Position numbers and translations under genes: made by a program. Below, piece after piece: positions 6,847 to 13,051 of a DNA stretch of 13,051 nt. This DNA comes from Deltaproteobacteria bacterium. GTDB lineage: Bacteria > Desulfobacterota > Desulfarculia > Adiutricales > Adiutricaceae. The DNA lies in the NCBI GenBank assembly GCA_031257955.1, contig JAIRNQ010000041.1:1-13051 (forward strand), read 5' to 3'. Below the pieces are notes generated by a model. That model did not search any database, was not told the origin of the DNA, and saw nothing but the letters and a program-made list of their open reading frames with translations. Position 1 is the first letter of the stretch. Every line of letters begins with the position of its first letter.

Positions 6847-6903
6847 TTTGGCCTACCCAATCGAGATCCATCGAATCCGATGGATTGCGCCAAACGAATC
6901 TCG
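6847..6903 (+). other. Compact interleaved inverted repeats, possible structured RNA or leader
   Basis: Three inverted pairs lie within 57 bases: TTTGGC (6847-6852) with GCCAAA (6889-6894), CGAGAT (6862-6867) with ATCTCG (6898-6903), and ATCCATCG (6866-6873) with CGATGGAT (6878-6885) around AATC. The first two pairs cross, so they could form a pseudoknot or exclude each other. The element lies after the rpoH terminators and before the promoter at 6971, so it is outside both neighbouring transcripts as predicted. The remaining bases of the 6681-7068 spacer show only these structures and the promoter. Confidence 0.4.
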
Positions 6904-6970
6904 GTAAGCGCCTAAATATCGCGCCTTGTTAGTTTCCGCCTTTGTTCACGCGGCCAAGATATCTATTGTC

Positions 6971-6999
6971 TTGACTTTAGAATTTTATCGGTATAAAAT
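6971..6999 (+). promoter_or_regulatory. Sigma-70-type promoter of the TPR lipoprotein gene
   Basis: TTGACT (6971-6976) and TAAAAT (6994-6999) are 17 bp apart, each matching the consensus at 5 of 6 bases, in an AT-rich setting. Transcription would begin near 7006. Confidence 0.6.
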
Positions 7000-7068
7000 T
7001 CAGTTAACTTAAAGCCTATAAGTTATAATATATCTCCTGAGTTGACTCAGACACTTGTCGGAGACTCC

Positions 7069-9033
7069 ATGGTCCCCAACTTCTCGGTTCCCATCACTAT
7101 TCGCGCGACTAAAAGCCCCATGAAACCAGCCAAAATTCGCGCGGCGGCCGAGCTTCCGGTTCCCGCCAGGCCTCTCGCCGTGGCCAGCTCCGTGGCTGAC
7201 GCCAATCTTTGCCCGCCGGCCGAACTACCGGTTCTCGCCCAGCGTTTTGGTTCGGCCAGCTCCGTGGCTGACGCCAATCTTTGCCCGCCTGCCGAAATAT
7301 CGGCTCCAACCCAGCGTTTTGGCTCGGCCAGCTCCGTGGCTAGCGGCTATCTTGGCTCGGCGGTGGGCACGCTTATCCTTATCGTCGCCTTGGGCTTGTC
7401 GTTGGCCGGCTGCGAAAGTACCTTGTCCAGTACCTCTCCCGTCGCCCAGAGCTATTACTACTTCATGCGGTCCCATTATGAGGAACTGCGCATGAAAGAT
7501 AAGGAAGCGGTCAACTCCATGATAATGGCGGTGGAGTCGGACCTAAACTCCCCCTACCTTAACGTCGAAGCCGCCAAGCTGATGAGCCGGGTAGGCCGCG
7601 TGGAAGACGCCGTGGCCTTCGCCGAGAAAGCCATAAGCGTCGATCCCAACAACATTGAGGCCAGACTACTAAACGCTTGGCTGGCCGCCGGGGCGGCCAA
7701 CTGGACGGCGGCCGAGAGCCAGTATGTCGAAGTCCTGAGAATCGATCCCTTAAACGAGGAGGCCCTCTCGTATCTGGGCGCCCTATACGCCGAAAGCGGG
7801 CGCATGGACGAAGCCGCCAAGACTTTCACCCGGCTGGGGCAACAGTCGCCGGAATCGTATTTGCCGGATTATTACTTGGGCCGTCTTACCCAAAAACAAA
7901 ACAAACGTAAAGAAGCAATCAATTATTTTAGGAAGTCCTTAAAGAAAAATCCCAACTTTGTCCCGGCCATGGCCGAACTGGCCCTTCTCTACGAGCAAGA
8001 AAACCGGCTAAATGAGGCCGAGAGCGTCTATCGGCAGCTGATCAAACTTCAACCCGAATCGACCGTGCCCCAGGCCAGGCTCTCCCACATCCTCCTAAAG
8101 ACCGGACGCAAAGCCCAGGCCGTGGAACTGCTTAAGCAGATGAGCAAGTCGCTTCCCAACACCGTCGACGCCGTCCAAGCCTCCATCGTTGTCGGCTTGG
8201 CCTACATCGATGAGGGCATGTTCAAAGAAGCCACCGACGAACTGGAAGCGGCTTTGGCCCAGAGCCCCAACAACGACACCGTCAAATATCTCTTGGCCTC
8301 CCTCTTGTCCAAAACGGGAAGCCAGGACCGTGCCGCCACCCTTTTGGAAGGGGTGAGCCCGGCCAGTGAATATTTCGTCGATTCCAAGCTTCTTTTGTGC
8401 TCCATATTGATCCTACAAAACAAAAGGGACGCCGCATACGCCATGCTGGACAAGGCCAGGAGCCAAGCCCCGACCTCACCCCAGTTGGTTTTGGCCTACG
8501 GGGTCCTCCACGAGGAGGCCTCAAACTTCAAACAGGCCCGGGACGTCTACGCCAAGGCCATCCCCAAATTCCCAAAATTGGCCGATCTAACCTTCCGGCT
8601 GGGATTCGTTGAGGATAAGCTGGGAAACAAAGCGGCCTGCGTCAAGGCCATGCGCGAGACCATAGAACTCGACCCCAATCACGCCGAAGCCTTAAACTAT
8701 CTGGCCTACACCTGGGCCGAGATGGACCAAAACCTCGACGAGGCTCTAAAGATGGCCCTTAAGGCCAACTTCCTGGAGCCCAACAACGGCTACATCGTGG
8801 ACACCGTGGCCTGGGTTTACTACCGCATGGGCGACGCCAAAAAATCGTTGCCCCTCTTGGAGCAAGCCGCCAAGCTATCCGATGAGGATCCCGTGGTCCT
8901 TGAGCATCTGGGCGATGTCCTCCTCCAGGTCGGAAGGCAATCCGAGGCCAGGCGGGCTTATGCCAAAGCCTTGGAAAAAGGTCACCAAGAGCCAGGAGTC
9001 ATTAATGAAAAGCTCCAAAATATCGATAACTAA
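7069..9033 (+). CDS. TPR-repeat outer-membrane-type lipoprotein with repeat-extended N-terminus
   Basis: This 654-aa protein is built mostly of tetratricopeptide repeats. ATG 7069 has GGAG 5 bases upstream; an in-frame TTG at 7042 has none. Near residues 98-115 a hydrophobic stretch ends in the lipobox LAGC (Cys codon 7411), typical of a lipoprotein acylated at Cys. About 100 residues lie before the hydrophobic core, including three tandem 24-aa repeats, which is far longer than a normal lipoprotein n-region. An internal GTG (7336) would put Cys at residue 26 but has no Shine-Dalgarno. From about residue 140 to the end run some fourteen 34-residue TPRs (for example AISVDPNNIEARLLNAWLAA). The C-terminal NYLAYTWAEM...VDTVAWVYYRMG pattern is common in large TPR lipoproteins of deltaproteobacteria. 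It overlaps the LolB-like gene, so the two probably act together at the outer membrane; the precise role is unknown. Confidence 0.85.
   Translation: MVPNFSVPITIRATKSPMKPAKIRAAAELPVPARPLAVASSVADANLCPPAELPVLAQRFGSASSVADANLCPPAEISAPTQRFGSASSVASGYLGSAVGTLILIVALGLSLAGCESTLSSTSPVAQSYYYFMRSHYEELRMKDKEAVNSMIMAVESDLNSPYLNVEAAKLMSRVGRVEDAVAFAEKAISVDPNNIEARLLNAWLAAGAANWTAAESQYVEVLRIDPLNEEALSYLGALYAESGRMDEAAKTFTRLGQQSPESYLPDYYLGRLTQKQNKRKEAINYFRKSLKKNPNFVPAMAELALLYEQENRLNEAESVYRQLIKLQPESTVPQARLSHILLKTGRKAQAVELLKQMSKSLPNTVDAVQASIVVGLAYIDEGMFKEATDELEAALAQSPNNDTVKYLLASLLSKTGSQDRAATLLEGVSPASEYFVDSKLLLCSILILQNKRDAAYAMLDKARSQAPTSPQLVLAYGVLHEEASNFKQARDVYAKAIPKFPKLADLTFRLGFVEDKLGNKAACVKAMRETIELDPNHAEALNYLAYTWAEMDQNLDEALKMALKANFLEPNNGYIVDTVAWVYYRMGDAKKSLPLLEQAAKLSDEDPVVLEHLGDVLLQVGRQSEARRAYAKALEKGHQEPGVINEKLQNIDN
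7147..7362 (+). repeat. Three tandem 72-bp repeats at the start of the TPR lipoprotein gene
   Basis: Units at 7147-7218, 7219-7290 and 7291-7362 each encode 24 residues of the pattern AELPV.AQRFGSASSVADANLCPP. Units 1 and 2 share the stretch AGCTCCGTGGCTGACGCCAA exactly. Units 2 and 3 share CAGCGTTTTGG. Unit 3 passes directly into the lipoprotein signal. The period is a multiple of 3, so copy number can change without frameshift. Confidence 0.92.
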
Positions 9034-9913
9034 CGATTTTTTGGGATCTTTGGCCGGGAAAGGCGTCCGTTGGTGTCGTAGCGAAGCCACCCTCGTCATC
9101 CTGGCCCTTCTTTTGGCCCCGCTTTTGTGGTCAGGCTGCGCCCTCACCGGCAAAACGCCTCCCCCCGCCCCGCCGACCGACGAGGCTAAGAACGAAACCC
9201 TGGCCGAGGCCATGGCTTTGGCCACGGAGCTGGCCCGCTCCGCCCGAGAGGTCTCGTCCCTGGCCGTCAGGGGCTCTTTCGATTATTCGGCCGGCAACTC
9301 GAAACATTTTTTTCGATTTGAACTGATCGCCCAAAGACCGAACAGCTTTCACTTCACCATAAACGATCCCCTTGGCCGCCCGGCCATCAGAATCATCTCC
9401 GATGGGACGCGGGCCATTGCTTTGGAATACGGGCCGGCCAAGGCCTCGGTCGGTGAGTCCCAATCGTTGTCCCTGGGCGCTTTCATGCCCACAAGCTTTT
9501 CTTCCGCCGATTTCATCTCGCTTATGGCCGGCACGCTAATTCCCGATCCGGCCGAGGCCGAGATTGCCGCCAAAGACCTGGAGCGGACTACCCTCAGGCT
9601 TTCGCCGGCCGGCCACTGGGCTGGGACCGCTTGGCTACTCAATGTCTCCCAAGGGGAGCTGGGGCCCAAGCTGGACGGTTTTACGGCCCACGTGGGCGAA
9701 GAACAACCCATCGTCGTCTCCTACGGCCAGTTCACCGCCCAGACCGTCGAGGATCTGGAGAAAACCGTGGAGTTTCCCAACCGGCTGGATCTAAGCTGGG
9801 GCCGCGACCAGAAAGCCCTGGTCCGCTATGAAGAAATCCGCTTGGGCTTTCCGCCCCCGGCGGAGATTTTCTTAACCACCGTGCCCAAGGGCTTCACCGA
9901 GGTAGAATCGTAA
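9005..9913 (+). CDS. LolB-like (DUF4292-type) outer-membrane lipoprotein
   Basis: This is a 302-aa lipoprotein. The start ATG 9005 is set by AGGAG (8994-8998), 6 bases upstream, and lies 29 bp inside the TPR gene, which suggests translational coupling. An n-region with Arg22, Arg25 and Lys residues is followed by a hydrophobic core (about 29-41) and the lipobox WSGC with Cys45. A proline-rich tether follows (about 50-60). The mature domain (about 80-300) has the beta-strand pattern of LolB-like folds: SLAVRGSFDYSAG, FRFELIAQRPNSFHFTINDPLGRPAIRIISDG and a C-terminal LDLSWG...ALVRYEEIRLGF. Proteins of this fold receive or carry lipoproteins or lipids at the outer membrane. Whether this one is true LolB or a related DUF4292 member cannot be told by eye. 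The ispE and prs genes that often follow lolB are absent. Confidence 0.75.
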   Translation: MKSSKISITNDFLGSLAGKGVRWCRSEATLVILALLLAPLLWSGCALTGKTPPPAPPTDEAKNETLAEAMALATELARSAREVSSLAVRGSFDYSAGNSKHFFRFELIAQRPNSFHFTINDPLGRPAIRIISDGTRAIALEYGPAKASVGESQSLSLGAFMPTSFSSADFISLMAGTLIPDPAEAEIAAKDLERTTLRLSPAGHWAGTAWLLNVSQGELGPKLDGFTAHVGEEQPIVVSYGQFTAQTVEDLEKTVEFPNRLDLSWGRDQKALVRYEEIRLGFPPPAEIFLTTVPKGFTEVES

Positions 9914-10301
9914 CCCAAGCCAAGTCCCGCTTGGCCTCCCACCCTGGGGCCACTCGAGACTCACTTGGAACCCCCTCGGGCGCCCAGAGGACCGAAGCTT
10001 GCGGCTGGACCTTTCGCCCGAGCCGTGGGAAACGGCCATGGGCCTAGGCCATGGCGATGGGCCATGGTGCCGGACCTTGGGACGACTTTGGCAGAGAACG
10101 GGTCAGGGACTACCAGGGGCTTGGTCGGCGCTTGGCGGCTGGGCGAAAGTCCCAACCCTTCGTTTAGGGCCAGTAAGTTTCAGCAAACTCAATCTAAATA
10201 TCCCCCAAAAAAGCCTTTAATAATTCTTTTGTTTCTGTATATCTATACAGTAAAGAATTTGACATGTTGTTTTATGGCTTTTTCGTTTTCGGAGACCGAT
10301 C
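9914..10301. other. Spacer with a long imperfect inverted repeat
   Basis: No gene. GCCAAG-TCCCG-CTTGGC (9919-9935) follows the LolB-like stop but has no T-run. Left arm 10007-10025 and right arm 10136-10152 match as a 17-bp inverted repeat with two single-base gaps (core CTTTCGCCC/GGGCGAAAG). Weaker matching continues outward to about 9980 and 10165. The centre holds GGCCTAGGCC and three CCATGG sites within about 40 bp. The last 100 bases are AT-rich and contain the SOS-box-like dyad at 10235. Confidence 0.6.
10235..10250. promoter_or_regulatory. LexA/SOS-box-like operator
   Basis: CTGTATATCTATACAG is a perfect 7-bp inverted repeat with a 2-bp spacer. With its flanks it reads TTCTGTATATCTATACAGTA, which agrees with the E. 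coli LexA consensus TACTGTATATATATACAGTA at 18 of 20 positions, including the CTG-N10-CAG ends. It lies 52 bp before the ATG at 10302, a usual distance for repression at the promoter. Other regulators can bind similar dyads, and the LexA recognition sequence of this organism is not known from the window. Confidence 0.55.
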
Positions 10302-11336
10302 ATGACGGCCAACGATTATGATTACAGGAAGTACCCTCCCCAGTCCCAAGCGGACCAGGAACCTTACGGCGACGATCTTGGCTTTGACAATGAAATAAAG
10401 CAGATCATCAAAGATTTGGACGATACCAGCGGAGCTGAACTGGTCAGGCACCAAGGCCAAGCCAACGAGGCCCAAATCCCGCCGTTTGAGCCCGGTCCCC
10501 AGGACTACCCTGGGCAAGCCCCGGCCCAGCCGCCCCAGGCCGGGCCTTATCGGCCCCAAGGTCCAACGCTTGGCCCACCGCCGGGCCCCCCACCGGGGCC
10601 GCCGGGTCCAACCCTGGGACCGCCACAGGCACCGACACAAGGGCCACCGCCGGCCAGACCGCCTTTCGTTTCCCAGCCTGGCCCACCGGCTTGGGAACAA
10701 AATCCGCCCCAGGGCCCTCTTCAGGGCGCACCCCAGGGCTACGCCGCCGACGCTCCCCTAGGGACTTCTTACCAAACCCCACCGCAGGGCTACGCCGCCG
10801 AGGCGCCCCTAGGGACTCCTTACCAAGCCCCGCCGCAGGCCACACCCATGGCCTATCCGGGCCAAACCGGCCCGGCCCAAGGCCCGCCCCCGCGCCCCCA
10901 GGGCGCCTATCCCGGCCAGGGACAACCGGCGCCAGCCCCTGGCCCGAGGGTCGGGGATGCCTTTCCAGACGCTTATGCCGGGCCCCCCAATCCCGTTCGT
11001 CAGGGCTGGGACCAAGACCCGCCACCATCGCCCGGCCCACGCCAAGGCTCACAACCCCTGCCCCCTCCCCAGCGGGAGGTCCTGACGGCCAGAAACCCGG
11101 TCCCGGCGCCAAGGCCGCCGGCCCAACCCCTGGACGATACCTTGGTACTGCCAGACGGTTATGGGATCGGCCCGGCCAAAGTTCACGACGTCATCGATTT
11201 AATAGACGAAGTCGAAATACCGACCCTACGAGCGACTGGCTTGGGCGATCGCAAGGTGTCCGATCTTACCGCCTCGGAACTGGAGCGTTTGATTGAGGCG
11301 GCCGTGGAGAGGGCATTGCTCAAGGCCACGAAATAA
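10302..11336 (+). CDS. Proline-rich hypothetical protein with helical ends, 344 aa
   Basis: I do not recognise a named family. ATG 10302 has GGAG about 7 bases upstream. There is no signal peptide or membrane segment. Three parts are visible. Residues 1-50 are Asp/Tyr-rich with a short helix (DNEIKQIIKDLDD). Residues 55-270 are a Pro/Gly/Gln-rich linker with PPGPPPGPPGP runs and two 17-residue repeats. Residues 275-344 are a non-repetitive C-terminal domain (LPDGYGIGPAKVHDVIDLID, then DLTASELERLIEAAVERALLKA) likely to be helical and oligomerising. A short N-terminal helix, disordered Pro-rich linker and helical C-terminus recall scaffold proteins such as PopZ, but no sequence identity to PopZ is claimed. 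A LexA-like box 52 bp upstream suggests DNA-damage control. Long open frames in other frames here are composition shadows. Confidence 0.75.
   Translation: MTANDYDYRKYPPQSQADQEPYGDDLGFDNEIKQIIKDLDDTSGAELVRHQGQANEAQIPPFEPGPQDYPGQAPAQPPQAGPYRPQGPTLGPPPGPPPGPPGPTLGPPQAPTQGPPPARPPFVSQPGPPAWEQNPPQGPLQGAPQGYAADAPLGTSYQTPPQGYAAEAPLGTPYQAPPQATPMAYPGQTGPAQGPPPRPQGAYPGQGQPAPAPGPRVGDAFPDAYAGPPNPVRQGWDQDPPPSPGPRQGSQPLPPPQREVLTARNPVPAPRPPAQPLDDTLVLPDGYGIGPAKVHDVIDLIDEVEIPTLRATGLGDRKVSDLTASELERLIEAAVERALLKATK
10734..10835 (+). repeat. 51-bp tandem repeat in the proline-rich gene
   Basis: Units at 10734 and 10785 encode QGYAA(D/E)APLGT(S/P)YQ(T/A)PP. They differ mostly by synonymous or conservative changes. 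The period preserves the frame. Confidence 0.85.
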
Positions 11337-11652
11337 TACTCCCCGGTCGGCCCGGTCGCCGGAACTCCGCGCCCGGGCGGCGCTTTTGCCCCGGAAGGGT
11401 ACTCCCCAACTGGGCCCAGTCCGGACGAAAACTATTTTATTTGATTTTTGTGGCCCTTTTTTGGTAATTTCCTATTTTCACTCGCGCTCGCGCCGGGGCC
11501 TATCCGCCCCGGAGACTAGCCCGAAAACTTACCCTAAAACGCCCCAAACGCCTTAGGCGTTGGCGGGCGGTAGGGATAAACTGGAAACGCCAAACGGTTT
11601 GGCCCCAACCCCAAGGCCGAGGGAACACCCCGGCGGCTCGTCGAAAGTGATT
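11337..11652. other. Palindrome-rich spacer
   Basis: No gene beyond an unused in-frame extension of the next one. It holds:
- GCGCC-CGGGC-GGCGC followed by TTTT (11369-11387), a possible weak terminator;
- the 12-bp palindrome ACTGGGCCCAGT (11409-11420);
- CCGGGGC-6-GCCCCGG (11493-11512);
- AACGCC-TTA-GGCGTT (11547-11561).
TACTCCCC starts two related segments (about 11337 and 11400). An AT-rich stretch at 11430-11480 may hold the promoter of the next gene, but no good -35/-10 pair is evident. Confidence 0.5.
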
Positions 11653-12687
11653 ATGGCTAAAAAGGTACCAATTAACAAACTTCTGCGCATGGATGACGCT
11701 TTTCTCACAACTTCGGAAAGGTTATTCCTATATTTTAAATCCCACACCCGAGCCATTGTAGTCACCGTGATCGTCCTGGCCGCTCTGGGCCTGATCGGTT
11801 TTATCGTTAAATCGGTTCACGATTCCAAGGTGGCCAATTCGCTCGAAGCCTTCCATCAGGCCAACATCGTCCCGGACGTCGACGCCCGGGTCGATGCCTT
11901 GCTGGCGGTGCGAACGAACTACTCCGGCACCAAGGCCGCCCGTCAGGCCGCCTACGCCTTGCTGGACAACTACTTGGCCACGGCCGACGTGGAAGAAGCC
12001 CTGCCCCTTCTGGACGAACTCATAAAATCCGCCGACGCCTCAGAGGAAAGCCTTAAGCCGCTGCTGTTAGCCACCCAGGCTGGCCTCTTTGAACAGGTGG
12101 GGCAACTGGATTTGGCCCTGGAATCATACAAAACCGCGGTATCCTTTGTCGATAAGGGTCAGGTTACCCCCATCGAGGAACCTTTCCTGGCCGACCTGCT
12201 CTCGTCCATAGGGCGGGTAAACTTGGCCTTGGGCCGGACCGACGACGCCAGAAAGGCCTATGAGGACGTTATCCTTCGGACACCTAATACCTACCGTTCC
12301 TACGCGGCCCAAGTTAAGCTGTCTCAAACCGCCCCGACTTCCGGCGCCGCCAAGGCCGCGCCGGGGACCGAACCCGCTTCCAACGCGGACGCCCCAGCCG
12401 AGCAAGCTATTGACCATAGCGCCCACGATCATAGCGCCAATGGGACCGAGCCGGTAGCCCAGCCCGCCGGGACCAGCCCTGAAGCCGACCAAGCCGCCGA
12501 GCCCAGCCCTGAAACCTCCCAGGCCGCCGAGCCCAGCCCCGAAGCCGACCAAGCCGCCGGGGCCAGCCCTGAGGCCGTCGGGCCTAGCTTAGAAGCCGGC
12601 CCTGCCGAAGGCGCCACAAACGAGACTCCCGAAGTGGGCAAAACCACAGCCGACGGGGAAAGCAACGGGGCGCCTTCGGGCGAGTAA
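11653..12687 (+). CDS. YfgM-like single-pass membrane TPR protein with low-complexity tail
   Basis: This is a 344-aa protein. ATG 11653 gives a compact N-terminus (MAKKVPINKLLRMDD...) before one membrane segment at about residues 34-52 (IVVTVIVLAALGLIGFIV), with positive charges before it, so N-in/C-out. The in-frame TTG at 11560 would add 31 poorly structured residues. Residues 60-220 are TPR-like helices (LFEQVGQLDLALESYKTAV; IGRVNLALGRTDDARKAYED), matching the TPR_21/YfgM architecture. YfgM assists periplasmic folding at the SecYEG translocon in E. coli; that role here is inferred. Residues 225-344 are a Pro/Ala/Glu-rich, probably disordered tail with a short His motif (DHSAHDHS) and three 10-residue repeats, which E. 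coli YfgM lacks. The Shine-Dalgarno is weak. Confidence 0.72.
   Translation: MAKKVPINKLLRMDDAFLTTSERLFLYFKSHTRAIVVTVIVLAALGLIGFIVKSVHDSKVANSLEAFHQANIVPDVDARVDALLAVRTNYSGTKAARQAAYALLDNYLATADVEEALPLLDELIKSADASEESLKPLLLATQAGLFEQVGQLDLALESYKTAVSFVDKGQVTPIEEPFLADLLSSIGRVNLALGRTDDARKAYEDVILRTPNTYRSYAAQVKLSQTAPTSGAAKAAPGTEPASNADAPAEQAIDHSAHDHSANGTEPVAQPAGTSPEADQAAEPSPETSQAAEPSPEADQAAGASPEAVGPSLEAGPAEGATNETPEVGKTTADGESNGAPSGE
12475..12564 (+). repeat. Three tandem 30-bp repeats in the YfgM-like tail
   Basis: Units at 12475, 12505 and 12535 encode SPEADQAAEP, SPETSQAAEP and SPEADQAAGA; a partial fourth (SPEAVGPS) follows. The frame is kept. Such repeats change length easily. Confidence 0.85.
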
Positions 12688-12846
12688 GCTTCCGGTGACG
12701 CGGCTTTCGTGGAAGCCGGCGGGAAATTAACCCAAGGCCCAGCGGTCCAGGATGGCCATGACGGCCCGGCACCCGTTCCCTTTTCCCCGATGGATCCACG
12801 GCCCAGCCACCAATCGCAACACCAACATAATCGAGGTCCGGCCGCG

Positions 12847-13051
12847 ATGTCAGACGAAAAAAACGGAGACCGGAAATTTGAACCCAAGGTTGGCCCCGCC
12901 AAACCCGACGACGGGCGTTCGCCGTTTCTCGCCGACCTTGATCGGATAGCCGAGGAAGACACGGCAACGGGTCCGGGGCTCTCCCCCGATCCGGGCCAGG
13001 AGTCCGATTCCGGCCCGGGCTTGGATTTCGAAGGCCTTTCGGCCAAAGCGG
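12847..13051 (+). CDS. Unrecognised protein, N-terminal 68 codons, cut by window edge
   Basis: The frame is open from the ATG at 12847 to the window end. GAGGT (12833-12837) lies 9 bases upstream and supports this start. The protein begins MSDEKNGDRKFEPK and continues hydrophilic and acidic (SPFLADLDRIAEEDTATG; then Gly/Pro/Asp-rich), with no signal peptide. No domain is visible in this part. It is in the same frame as the YfgM-like gene, and the frame is open between the TAA at 12685-12687 and 12847, so an earlier start (ATG 12790 or GTG 12709) is possible but has poorer signals. Confidence 0.55.
   Translation, partial: MSDEKNGDRKFEPKVGPAKPDDGRSPFLADLDRIAEEDTATGPGLSPDPGQESDSGPGLDFEGLSAKA

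Noticed and set aside
6860..6905. TCGAATC within a hairpin considered as a tRNA T-arm
   Set aside because: No acceptor stem, anticodon arm or CCA-proximal pairing of tRNA spacing could be laid out around it.
9980..10165. Inverted repeat considered as an insertion sequence
   Set aside because: No transposase frame lies between the arms and no target duplication could be seen; at most a non-autonomous element.
10259..10264. TTGACA taken as the -35 of the proline-rich gene
   Set aside because: No acceptable -10 hexamer lies 16-18 bp downstream, although the hexamer itself is perfect.
10444..11112. 222-codon minus-strand ORF opposite the proline-rich gene
   Set aside because: It is the Gly/Ala/Pro-rich antisense shadow of GC-rich proline codons; no start signal.
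12429..13046. 205-codon minus-strand ORF at the right end
   Set aside because: It overlaps two plus-strand genes, one of which has a clear membrane and TPR domain; Ser/Pro-rich shadow.

Overview
The window looks like chromosomal DNA from a Gram-negative bacterium. It encodes an autotransporter with an outer-membrane barrel, two outer-membrane-type lipoproteins and a sigma-32-family sigma factor. Genes are GC-rich and strongly codon-biased, and are separated by AT-rich promoter segments and GC-rich repeat-laden spacers. The TPR-lipoprotein plus LolB-like pair and the RpoH variant with a proline-rich N-terminal extension suggest a deltaproteobacterial (Desulfobacterota-like) lineage. That placement is inference and is not proved by any marker here.

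Left part (1-2562, minus strand): a classical autotransporter with signal peptide, a passenger of tandem Gly/Tyr/Thr-rich repeats, and the beginning of the beta-barrel, running off the window. The reading frame is open across 854 codons except for one TAA at 1882-1884 inside a repeat where the neighbouring copy has TTA (Leu). From 2563 to about 5600 there is only a small orphan ORF (3258-3599), an uncharacterised 239-aa gene (3826-4545) and about 1 kb of spacer with a 68-bp tandem repeat and hairpins.

Middle part (5592-9913, plus strand): an rpoH-like gene with a good sigma-70-type promoter and strong SD, closed by two successive rho-independent terminators. A structured leader and second promoter follow, then a large TPR lipoprotein gene overlapping a LolB-like lipoprotein gene by 29 bp. 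These two are probably co-translated and probably work at the outer membrane. The TPR gene carries three 72-bp tandem repeats before its lipobox.

Right part (9914-13051, plus strand): a spacer with a long imperfect inverted repeat, then a near-perfect E. coli-style LexA/SOS box 52 bp before a proline-rich, PopZ-like-architecture protein (10302-11336). Next come a palindrome-rich spacer, a YfgM-like single-pass membrane TPR protein with a low-complexity His/Ala/Pro/Glu tail, and the first 68 codons of an unrecognised gene. The most promising lead is the putative SOS-controlled proline-rich protein. The interrupted autotransporter and the repeat-extended lipoprotein N-terminus are next. No tRNA, rRNA, CRISPR array or intact insertion sequence was seen.
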